This document shows, in pieces, positions 1-5,664 of a stretch of 7,137 nucleotides of DNA. A program made the position numbers and the translations under genes. The stretch comes from Actinomycetes bacterium (lineage in GTDB: Bacteria > Actinomycetota > Actinomycetes > Actinomycetales > Demequinaceae): the NCBI GenBank assembly GCA_023442845.1, contig JAEZXC010000029.1, positions 1-7,137 of the forward strand, given 5' to 3'. The number at the start of each line of letters is the position of its first letter. Positions within the stretch are counted from its first letter, which is position 1. The notes under the pieces are model-generated. The model was not told the origin of the DNA. It saw only the letters and a list, made by a program, of their open reading frames with translations, and did not search any database.

Positions 1-88
1 CGGGGTGACCTCTTCGGCTCGTCGCTCACGCACCTAGTGTGCCGCGAATCCTGGCAGACTGGGGCGCCGGGAGTCAGTTCGGCTCCGT

Positions 89-160
89 TCCGCCCTGGTG
101 TAATGGCAGCATGCAGGCCTTTGGAGCCTTGCGGTCTAGGTTCGAATCCTAGGGGCGGAA
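89..160 (+). tRNA. tRNA-Gln, anticodon UUG
   Basis: A complete cloverleaf can be drawn by eye. The acceptor stem TCCGCCC (89-95) pairs with GGGCGGA (153-159), with discriminator A160. The D-stem uses 98-101 with 109-112, including two G·U wobbles, and the D-loop has the usual GG at 105-106. The anticodon loop CTTTGGA (119-125) has TTG at 121-123, which reads CAA (Gln). The T-arm is a perfect 5-bp stem, CTAGG/CCTAG, around TTCGAAT (136-152). The terminal anticodon-stem pair (C114 against T130) is a mismatch, which is slightly unusual. CCA is not encoded; the next bases are CT, so it would be added after transcription. A TANNNT box (TAGTGT, 35-40) could be its -10, but no -35 is recognisable. 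A tRNA-Gln also lies near glmU in M. tuberculosis, so the context fits. Confidence 0.93.
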
Positions 161-170
161 CTCTCGCCGG

Positions 171-199
171 TAGACTGATCCCGTTCCTCAACGGCAGTA
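171..199 (+). promoter_or_regulatory. Putative glmU-prs promoter -10 and early transcript
   Basis: TAGACT at 171-176 fits the actinobacterial vegetative -10 consensus TANNNT and lies between the tRNA end and the glmU start. It would give a start near 183 and a leader of about 44 nt. No good -35 is visible at 16-18 nt; that position falls in the tRNA 3' end. Directly downstream is a perfect hairpin, CCGTT (181-185), CCTC loop, AACGG (190-194). The same hexamer and much of the following sequence recur before rplY. The assignment is inferred from sequence alone; glmU might instead be reached by read-through from the tRNA. Confidence 0.4.
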
Positions 200-226
200 C
201 TTCTCGACCCACGACAAGGGGGCGCG

Positions 227-1786
227 GTGAGCGCGAACCGGCCGGCCGCCGTCATGATCCTTGCGGCAGGCGAGGGCACCCGAATGCGCTCAGCGACCCC
301 CAAGGTCCTGCACCGCATCGGCGGGCGCTCCCTGGTGCATCACGCCATCGACGCCGCACAAGGGCTCGACCCTGAACGTCTCGTTGTCGTGGTTCGCCAC
401 GAGCGCGACCGCGTCGGCGCTCACGTGCTTGAGGCGGCGCCCGACGCGTTGCTTGCGGACCAAGACGACATTCCCGGTACTGGCCGTGCTGTGTGGTGTG
501 GTCTTACTGCGCTCGACGCCCGCGCGATGGCGGCCGCGACGGTCAACGGACACGATCGCGAGACCGTGCTGTCGAGCGAAGTGTCCGGTCCGATTGTCGT
601 GACGTCGGCCGATGTTCCGCTCGTCGACACCGCATTGCTTGCCGCGATGGTGGCCGATCACGTGGAGAACGAACGCGCTGTCACCGTCGTCTCGGCACGA
701 GTGCCCGACCCGACTGGATATGGTCGCATTGTGCGCGACGGTGCCGAGGTCACCGCCATCGTGGAGCACAAGGACGCCTCTGAGGCGCAGCGCGAGATCA
801 ACGAGATCAACACGGGTCTCTATGTCTTCGACGCCGCCACCTTGCGTGAAGCGCTCGCCTCCCTCAGCACCGACAACGCTCAGGGCGAGCTCTACCTGAC
901 GGACGTCATCGGCATTGCCCGCGCTGGTGGCTCGCGAGTGGGCGCGTATGTCGCGCCGGACGCCGCCGCCGTTGAGGGCGTGAATGACCGCGTCCAGCTT
1001 GCCGAAGCGGGTCGTGCGCTCAATCGCCGCGTCCTCGAACGGTGGATGCGCGAGGGTTGCACAATCGTCGACCCTGCGACCACATGGGTTGATGTCACTG
1101 TCACGATCGGCAAAGACGCGACAATCCTTCCCGGCACCCAACTGCATGGCTCGACGAGCGTCGGCGCCGACGCTGTGGTGGGGCCGGATACGACGCTCAC
1201 GGATGTGCAGGTGGACGAGGGCGCGACGGTGATGCGTTCGCACGGTTCGTCATCTCGCATTGGCGCCGGCGCCTCCGTCGGTCCGTTCGCTTACCTCCGC
1301 CCCGGCACGGTGCTCGGTGAGGGAGGCAAGATCGGTACCTACGTCGAGACGAAGAACGCGACGATCGGTGCAGGTTCCAAAGTGCCTCACCTCAGTTATG
1401 TCGGTGACGCGACCATCGGAGAGCAGACGAACATTGGCGCCTCAACGATCTTTGTCAATTACGACGGCGTGACAAAGAGCCACACGACGGTAGGCGATCA
1501 TGTGCGCATAGGCTCCGATAACACCCTCATCGCGCCGCTCGTGATCGGCGATGGTGCGTACACCGGCGCTGGGGCGATCATCCGTCATAACGTGCCCCCT
1601 GGGGCGATGGCGCGCAATTCCGCTCCGCAACAAGTCATTGAAGGCTGGGTGCGCGAGCGTCGCCCCGGCACGCCATCTGCTGAGGCTGCCGAGCGCGCCG
1701 AGCAGAACCGAAGGCTTTCGGGAGCCGCGCCGAGCGGCGACCCGGTATCGTCCCAAGAAGGCAACGCGACCAGAGGTGAACAATGA
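227..1786 (+). CDS. glmU: Bifunctional GlmU: GlcNAc-1-P uridyltransferase / glucosamine-1-P acetyltransferase
   Basis: This cytosolic enzyme acetylates glucosamine-1-phosphate with acetyl-CoA and then uridylates it with UTP, giving UDP-GlcNAc for peptidoglycan. The 519-residue product has an N-terminal nucleotidyltransferase domain: LAAGEGTRM at 12-20 with K26, GTGRA at 84-88, SADVPL at 127-132 with metal ligand D129, GYGRI at 164-168, and N253 as the second metal ligand. From about 285 it becomes a left-handed beta-helix of hexapeptide repeats, with RPG at 358-360, the likely catalytic H388 in KVPHLSYVGD, and NYDG at 411-414. E. coli GlmU has about 456 residues. The extra length is an acidic/polar tail after about 475, as in mycobacterial GlmU, and a small insertion near 107-120. 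The GTG start at 227 follows AAGGGGG (216-222) at 4-nt spacing; an ATG at 254 would cut into the first strand. The stop overlaps the prs start. Family assignment is secure. Confidence 0.97.
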   Translation: MSANRPAAVMILAAGEGTRMRSATPKVLHRIGGRSLVHHAIDAAQGLDPERLVVVVRHERDRVGAHVLEAAPDALLADQDDIPGTGRAVWCGLTALDARAMAAATVNGHDRETVLSSEVSGPIVVTSADVPLVDTALLAAMVADHVENERAVTVVSARVPDPTGYGRIVRDGAEVTAIVEHKDASEAQREINEINTGLYVFDAATLREALASLSTDNAQGELYLTDVIGIARAGGSRVGAYVAPDAAAVEGVNDRVQLAEAGRALNRRVLERWMREGCTIVDPATTWVDVTVTIGKDATILPGTQLHGSTSVGADAVVGPDTTLTDVQVDEGATVMRSHGSSSRIGAGASVGPFAYLRPGTVLGEGGKIGTYVETKNATIGAGSKVPHLSYVGDATIGEQTNIGASTIFVNYDGVTKSHTTVGDHVRIGSDNTLIAPLVIGDGAYTGAGAIIRHNVPPGAMARNSAPQQVIEGWVRERRPGTPSAEAAERAEQNRRLSGAAPSGDPVSSQEGNATRGEQ

Positions 1787-2763
1787 CGTCGGTGATCTCG
1801 AACGCGGGTGAAAAGCGGCTCGTGTTTATGGGCGGACGGGCTCACCCCGAGCTCACTGACGCGGTGGCCCGCGAACTCGACATCGAGCCGGTTCCCACGA
1901 CGAGTTACACCTTTGCCAACGGTGAACTCTACGTGCGCTTCGGTGAGTCAGTGCGCGGCGCTGACGCCTTTGTGCTCCAGTCCCATGCGGCGCCCATCAA
2001 TGAGGCGATCATGGAGCAACTCATCATGGTGGACGCGCTCAAACGTGCCTCCGCCAAGTCGATCACCGTCATCATGCCGTGCTACGGCTACGCGCGTCAG
2101 GACAAGAAGCACAAGGGCCGCGAGCCCATTTCGGCCCGCCTCATGGCGGACATGTTCCGTACCGCGGGTGCTGACCGCATCATGTCGATCGACTTGCACA
2201 CCGCCCAGATTCAAGGCTTCTTCAACGGACCGGTGGACCACTTGTGGGCGATGCCGTTGCTCGCTCAGTACGTGCGTTCGCGGGTCGCGCCGGACAATCT
2301 CACCATCGTCTCTCCCGACGCGGGCCGAGTCCGCCTTGCCGACCAGTGGTCCGACCACATGGGTGCGCCGCTCGCGATCATCCACAAGCGTCGCGACCCA
2401 TCGGTGCCCAACCAGGTGAAGGTCCACGAGCTGGTGGGTCAGGTCCAGGGCCGGACGTGTGTCCTCGTCGATGACATGATCGACACGGGTGGCACGATCA
2501 TCCAGGCCGCTCTCGCACTGTTCGAGAACGGCGCGAAAGACGTCATCGTCGCTGCCACCCACGGCTTGCTCTCCGGCCCGGCTGTCGAACGTCTGCGCGA
2601 CTCGCAGATCTCCGAGGTCATCGTGACTGACACACTCCCCATTGGCGAGGACCGTCGCTTCGACAAGCTCACGGTGTTGTCGATTGCGCCGCTGATCGCG
2701 CGTGCGGTTCGTGAGGTCTTTGACGACGGCTCGGTGACGAGCCTCTTTAACGGCCACGCGTAG
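1783..2763 (+). CDS. prs: Ribose-phosphate pyrophosphokinase (PRPP synthetase)
   Basis: The enzyme transfers pyrophosphate from ATP to ribose-5-phosphate to make PRPP, the precursor for purines, pyrimidines, histidine, tryptophan and NAD, and in actinobacteria also for decaprenyl-phosphoryl arabinose. The 326-residue product matches class I PRPP synthetases in length. Visible motifs are FANGE (44-48), the ATP-binding YGYARQDKK (101-109), DLHTAQIQGFF (137-147) with metal ligand H139, SPDAGRVRLADQW (187-199), the flexible catalytic loop HKRRD (211-215) with K212 and R214, and the PRPP loop VLVDDMIDTGGT (227-238). The ATG overlaps the glmU TGA (ATGA), and AGAGGTG at 1772-1778 is the likely ribosome site. 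The overlap suggests translational coupling, so UDP-GlcNAc and PRPP supply would share one transcript. The end converges on the lipoprotein gene with only 12 nt between stops. Confidence 0.97.
   Translation: MTSVISNAGEKRLVFMGGRAHPELTDAVARELDIEPVPTTSYTFANGELYVRFGESVRGADAFVLQSHAAPINEAIMEQLIMVDALKRASAKSITVIMPCYGYARQDKKHKGREPISARLMADMFRTAGADRIMSIDLHTAQIQGFFNGPVDHLWAMPLLAQYVRSRVAPDNLTIVSPDAGRVRLADQWSDHMGAPLAIIHKRRDPSVPNQVKVHELVGQVQGRTCVLVDDMIDTGGTIIQAALALFENGAKDVIVAATHGLLSGPAVERLRDSQISEVIVTDTLPIGEDRRFDKLTVLSIAPLIARAVREVFDDGSVTSLFNGHA
2728..2748 (+). terminator. Terminator-like GNRA hairpin inside the prs 3' end
   Basis: GGCTCG (2728-2733) pairs perfectly with CGAGCC (2738-2743) around a GTGA tetraloop of GNRA type, and TCTTT follows. 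This is the only terminator-like element near the prs/lipoprotein convergence. It lies before the prs stop codon at 2761-2763, and the T-run is short. A true termination event here would leave a nonstop mRNA, so a role in RNA stability or transcript trimming, or mere chance, is also possible. Confidence 0.3.
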
Positions 2764-2775
2764 GGCGCGGCTCGA

Positions 2776-4056
2776 CTACACGCATTCGTAAACGCGCTGG
2801 GTTGCGTACGAATCCAGCGCGATGATCCATTCCCCGTCGGGGCGCTGCCATGCAAACACGGACCGCGCGTCGAGGAACTCATCGAACGTTTCGTACGGGT
2901 AGGCGAGCGCGGGATCGATCTCTGCGCCCCACGAGCCGTTACTCATCGCGCGGTAGACATCGCGCGCGATGGGGTTGCCTTCAGCCAAAGGTAGATACAC
3001 ATCGACGCCCTGGCGGTGCGTCCCCGCCTTCACCCAGTGGGACTCATCAAAAGTTGATGCCAACGTTTCATCAGCGAGGGCACACGCGAGGTTTGCAGCG
3101 GTGACCGGGTGCGCGAACATGTCACTCGTCCATGTCGCGGGGTGAGTGAAGGTGTCGGTGCCGTCATCCCACGTGACCGCGCCGACTCCGTACCACTCTG
3201 CGCTGAACGATTTCCAAGAGGGGATGACGCCGCCGTAGGGCGTTTCGATGACAAAGTGGCTCTCAATCAGCGGTGTGACCCCTGCGGGCCGGCGCCATTC
3301 GACCAGTGCTGAATCGCCGAGGCTGGCGAGGACAGTGCGCTCTCCGTCACGGCCAACTTGTGCGCGATGTTCTGCGCTGAGGCCGAGGCCCGGGTAGTCG
3401 TTCGCATCGCCAAATGCTTGTGATGCCTGCGGCCAGTCGGAGTACTTGAGCGGAGCAACGCGCAACACCCAGCCGTCGACGGGCTCGACGTAAGAGGGGT
3501 ACGTGAGCGAGTCGTAGTGAATCGCCGAATCGATCGAGCGTGCGGGTGTTAACCAGTCCGTACTGAAGTCGAGGCAACCATCGCCCGCCCGCGTGGACGG
3601 GCAGGTGATCATCCGAACGGAGTCGGCCTCGAGCTCCACCACCGCGAACGTGCTGTGACCGCCGAGGATGGGCTCAAAGTACGGGTCGATCACCGCAATG
3701 ATGCGAGCGTCGCCTCGGTTGCCGATATGGAAGTAGCGATAGTTATCGGTTGGTTCTGACGCTGGGTACGCAAACAATCCGAGGTTCTCGATCTCGACCG
3801 GTGTTTGCCACGTCTCGCCGGTGGTGGGAGCGATGAGCCGCTCAAGAATCGCTACGTCGTCACCCGAGACAATGTCGTGTGGGGCAGGCGCTTCGGCGGT
3901 GGGCGACGTCGCAACCGTACTTGGAGTCGCACGTCCTGACGCATCGCTTTCTTCGCCGGCAGGGGAGCACGCGGCGACGGCGAGACATGCCGCCACGAGC
4001 AAACTGGCACGTGATAGGCCAGGGGAGCGGTTGGAGAACGGGTTCCGAGCGATCAT
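2776..4056 (-). CDS. Predicted lipoprotein of unknown family
   Basis: I do not recognise the family. From the ATG at 4056 the product is 426 residues. It starts with a basic n-region containing several arginines, then a hydrophobic stretch (ASLLVAACLAV), then a lipobox VAAC with C30 as the predicted lipidated cysteine. A Ser/Thr/Ala/Pro-rich acidic linker (about 31-60) leads to a large extracytoplasmic domain rich in aromatic and acidic residues, with further cysteines in the mature part including a CPST...GDGC pair and one two residues before the C-terminus. No transmembrane helix or enzyme motif is evident after the signal. An in-frame GTG at 4119 would add 21 residues before the signal peptide, so the ATG is preferred. 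There is no Shine-Dalgarno sequence; TACGGT ends 6 nt before the ATG, as in leaderless genes. It is a single gene, convergent with prs and divergent from rplY. Being a gene and a lipoprotein is well supported; function is unknown. Confidence 0.85.
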   Translation of the reverse strand: MIARNPFSNRSPGLSRASLLVAACLAVAACSPAGEESDASGRATPSTVATSPTAEAPAPHDIVSGDDVAILERLIAPTTGETWQTPVEIENLGLFAYPASEPTDNYRYFHIGNRGDARIIAVIDPYFEPILGGHSTFAVVELEADSVRMITCPSTRAGDGCLDFSTDWLTPARSIDSAIHYDSLTYPSYVEPVDGWVLRVAPLKYSDWPQASQAFGDANDYPGLGLSAEHRAQVGRDGERTVLASLGDSALVEWRRPAGVTPLIESHFVIETPYGGVIPSWKSFSAEWYGVGAVTWDDGTDTFTHPATWTSDMFAHPVTAANLACALADETLASTFDESHWVKAGTHRQGVDVYLPLAEGNPIARDVYRAMSNGSWGAEIDPALAYPYETFDEFLDARSVFAWQRPDGEWIIALDSYATQRVYECV

Positions 4057-4062
4057 GTGGAC

Positions 4063-4068
4063 ACCGTA
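4063..4068 (-). promoter_or_regulatory. Candidate leaderless -10 box for the lipoprotein gene
   Basis: Read on the minus strand, TACGGT (TANNNT) is followed by GTCCAC and then the ATG at 4056. This places the expected transcription start on the A of the ATG, the usual geometry of actinobacterial leaderless genes. No purine-rich ribosome site is present to compete with this reading. No clear -35 is seen. Confidence 0.4.
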
Positions 4069-4133
4069 GCGATGACGTGAAGGCAGTGCCGGGTGAACAG
4101 CGAATTCGTGTACCAACACCGCCCGCGAGGGAG

Positions 4134-4139
4134 TAGACT
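4134..4139 (+). promoter_or_regulatory. Putative rplY promoter -10 box
   Basis: TAGACT fits TANNNT and is the best -10 in the 200-nt gap between the divergent lipoprotein and rplY genes. A start near 4146 would give a leader of about 110 nt. The -35 position (about 4110-4116) shows only weak similarity to TTGACA. The hexamer and the following bases are repeated upstream of glmU. Confidence 0.45.
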
Positions 4140-4145
4140 GTTCGG

Positions 4146-4247
4146 GTTCCTCGGCGAGGCTGGCCCTCCATCAGGGCGGCGTGATCGACGCGGCAGATGG
4201 CCATTGGCCTGCCTCGCTGTGGCCGCCATCTGACCGTTTACGAGGAG
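4146..4247 (+). promoter_or_regulatory. Structured 5' leader of rplY
   Basis: Three hairpins can be drawn in order. First is CCTC (4149-4152) with GAGG (4156-4159). Second is GCCCT (4163-4167) with AGGGC (4173-4177). Third is a long stem, CGGCAGATGGC (4191-4201) with GCCATCTGACCG (4225-4236), interrupted only by bulged A4233 and topped by an inner GGCC/GGCC helix (4206-4209, 4221-4224). The third ends 5 nt before the GAGGAG ribosome site (4242-4247). No T-run follows, so it is not a simple intrinsic terminator. The position suits control of bL25 translation, by bL25 itself or otherwise, but that is inference; I do not recognise a named RNA family. Confidence 0.4.
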
Positions 4248-4256
4248 AATTACTCA

Positions 4257-4859
4257 ATGTCTGAAAACCTGACGCTTGTCGCCGAATCGCGATCCGAATT
4301 CGGCAAGGGCGCGGCGCGTCGTGCGCGCGCTGCTGGCAAGATTCCCGCCGTTCTTTACGGTCACGGCACTGAGCCCGTCCACGTGGTGCTTCCGGCCCAC
4401 CAGACCGCGCTGGCGCTCAAGCACGCCAACGCGCTGCTCACCATCAAGCTTGGCGACAAGAGCGAGCTCGTGATCGCGCGCGACATCCAGCGTGACGCAG
4501 TGCGCCGCACGATCGACCACGTCGACCTTCTCATCGTGAAGAAGGGCGAGAAGATCGCCGTCGAAATCCCGATCCACTTGGTGGGCGAGCCCTTCTCCGG
4601 CAACATCGCCGTCCAGGAGTTCATGACGCTGCACATCTCCGCCGAGGCAACGAGCCTGCCGGAGCGCTTCGAGGTGTCGGTGGAGGGCCTGAAGGAAGGT
4701 GCTCACATCACCGCGTCGCAGGTTGAACTGCCCAAGGGCGCCGAGCTCATCACGGACCCTGACGCAGTGCTCATCGCTGTGTCCTCCACGCGTGCGCTCG
4801 CGTCCGCCGAGGGTGCCGAGGCCGCGGATGAGGACGCCGCGACCGAAGAGTCCGAGTAA
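4257..4859 (+). CDS. rplY: 50S ribosomal protein bL25 (Ctc/TL5 type)
   Basis: bL25 binds the loop E region of 5S rRNA in the large subunit; the two-domain form is the Ctc general-stress type. The 200-residue product has the N-terminal 5S-binding domain at about 1-93, with RSEFGKGAARRARAAGKIPAVLYG at its start and the typical RDIQRDAVRRTIDHVDL segment near 75-91. A C-terminal beta-rich domain follows (about 96-180), then an Ala/Glu/Asp-rich acidic tail. The ATG at 4257 is preceded by GAGGAG (4242-4247) at 9-nt spacing and begins at the conserved N-terminus; an upstream in-frame ATG at 4197 lies inside the leader hairpin and is rejected. The gene has its own putative promoter and structured leader. 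pth follows after 74 nt in the same direction, a common pairing in actinobacteria. Confidence 0.96.
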   Translation: MSENLTLVAESRSEFGKGAARRARAAGKIPAVLYGHGTEPVHVVLPAHQTALALKHANALLTIKLGDKSELVIARDIQRDAVRRTIDHVDLLIVKKGEKIAVEIPIHLVGEPFSGNIAVQEFMTLHISAEATSLPERFEVSVEGLKEGAHITASQVELPKGAELITDPDAVLIAVSSTRALASAEGAEAADEDAATEESE

Positions 4860-4872
4860 GGAATTACGTGTT

Positions 4873-4905
4873 CGCCCGGTTCGTGCCTTGGGGCGCGGCC
4901 GGGCG
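4873..4905 (+). other. Intercistronic hairpin between rplY and pth
   Basis: CGCCCGG (4873-4879) pairs perfectly with CCGGGCG (4899-4905) around a 19-nt loop. It begins 13 nt after the rplY stop. Only TT follows, so it lacks the T-run of a strong intrinsic terminator; partial attenuation or 3'-end protection of rplY mRNA would fit. Part of it could also be chance in GC-rich DNA. Confidence 0.3.
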
Positions 4906-4933
4906 TTCGCGTATGCGAGCACAGGAGGACGCG

Positions 4934-5515
4934 GTGACGAGCCTCGTCATCGGCTTGGGCAATCCCGGTCCGGAATATGCGACGACGCGCCACAACGTCG
5001 GCCAAATGGTCGCCGACGAACTGGCCCGGCGCTACGGCGGCTCGTTCTCGCGCGATAAGAAAAACAACGCGGCAACCGCCGCGATTCGCATCGGCGGTGC
5101 AGCGGGGCACAGGGTGGTGCTTGGCAAGCCGTTGTCCTACATGAACCTTTCGGGCGGCCCCACACGGGCGCTCGCCTCGTACTACTCGGTGCCTGCCGAG
5201 AACATCCTTGTCATTCATGACGAACTCGACGTCCCCTTTGGTGCGATCAAACTGAAGCGCGGCGGCGGTTCGGCGGGCCATAACGGACTGAAGGACGTGA
5301 CGAAGGCGCTGGGTGGACCCGACTACGTGCGTGTGCGGGTGGGAGTCGGCCGCCCGCCGGGACGCCAGGACGCCGCCGACTTCGTGTTGCGGCCGTTCTC
5401 TGCAACGGAGCGCAAGGAGCTTGACCTTCTCATCGCACTCGCGGCCGACGCGGTCGAGGACATCATCGAGAAGGGTCTTGCTGAGGCGCAACAGCGGTTT
5501 CACTCGGCGGGATAG
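4934..5515 (+). CDS. pth: Peptidyl-tRNA hydrolase
   Basis: Pth cleaves the ester bond of peptidyl-tRNAs that drop off the ribosome, recycling tRNA in the cytosol. The 193-residue product has the family length and all key positions: GLGNPGPEY from residue 8 with N10, TRHNVG with the catalytic H20, KPLSYMNLSG with N71, HDELD with D96, and GGSAGHNGLK with N117. The GTG start at 4934 is chosen because AGGAGG (4923-4928) lies 5 nt upstream and the protein then begins directly at the conserved first strand. An in-frame ATG at 4868 would add 22 unrelated residues. The start codon sits in a short inverted repeat (4934-4950). The gene follows rplY in the same direction; mfd, often found after pth in actinobacteria, is not present here. 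Confidence 0.96.
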   Translation: MTSLVIGLGNPGPEYATTRHNVGQMVADELARRYGGSFSRDKKNNAATAAIRIGGAAGHRVVLGKPLSYMNLSGGPTRALASYYSVPAENILVIHDELDVPFGAIKLKRGGGSAGHNGLKDVTKALGGPDYVRVRVGVGRPPGRQDAADFVLRPFSATERKELDLLIALAADAVEDIIEKGLAEAQQRFHSAG

Positions 5516-5557
5516 CGCTCTCTTACGCACGCGCTTACATTTCCTGCGCGGGGGAGG

Positions 5558-5588
5558 TGGACACGCCCCCCGTGTGCCCGTCTACCAT
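5558..5588 (+). promoter_or_regulatory. Possible promoter of the HAD-GH65 pair
   Basis: TGGACA (5558-5563) resembles a -35 and TACCAT (5583-5588) fits a -10, with a long 19-nt spacer. A small inverted repeat, ACACG-CCCCC-CGTGT (5561-5575), overlaps the -35 and the spacer and could be an operator. The gap from pth (149 nt) and the change of function support a separate promoter, but the sequence match alone is modest. Confidence 0.3.
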
Positions 5589-5664
5589 CGATGAAGTAGG
5601 CCCGCGCGAACCTGTGCGCGCCGCGCGACCCGTGTCCAGTTCCCAACTCCAAGGAGGGGTCTTT

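Noticed and set aside
1..88. The left edge as the tail of an upstream gene or a tRNA promoter region.
   Set aside because: A short frame ends at TAG 35-37 but is too short to judge, and the only promoter sign is TAGTGT at 35-40 without a -35; nothing firm can be called.
290..1243. A 317-codon open frame on the minus strand inside glmU.
   Set aside because: It is fully antisense to a certain gene, its product is rich in Arg, His and Val as expected from a GC-rich antisense frame, and it shows no domain signature.
2732..2745. A 14-nt direct repeat, CGGTGACGAGCCTC, at the prs end (2732-2745) and the pth start (4932-4945).
   Set aside because: Both copies are in different contexts and encode family-compatible residues (VTSL in each); coincidence in GC-rich coding DNA is the simplest reading.
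1948..2757. A 269-codon minus-strand open frame inside prs.
   Set aside because: It is an antisense shadow of a highly conserved gene, with no ribosome site or recognisable motif.
4125..4236. Possible imitation of 5S rRNA loop E in the rplY leader: GGGAGTAGAC and AGATGGCC resemble parts of the bL25 binding site.
   Set aside because: The two pieces are in the opposite order to 5S rRNA, one overlaps the -10 box and would not be transcribed, and AGATGGC is fully base-paired in the predicted hairpin.
4197..4256. An upstream in-frame ATG that would lengthen bL25 by 20 residues.
   Set aside because: It lies inside the leader hairpin and lacks a ribosome site, while the ATG at 4257 has GAGGAG and matches the family N-terminus.
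5530..5550. A CGCGC/GCGCG hairpin after pth as a terminator.
   Set aside because: The stem is only 5 bp with an 11-nt loop and no T-run, so it is not distinguishable from background in this composition.
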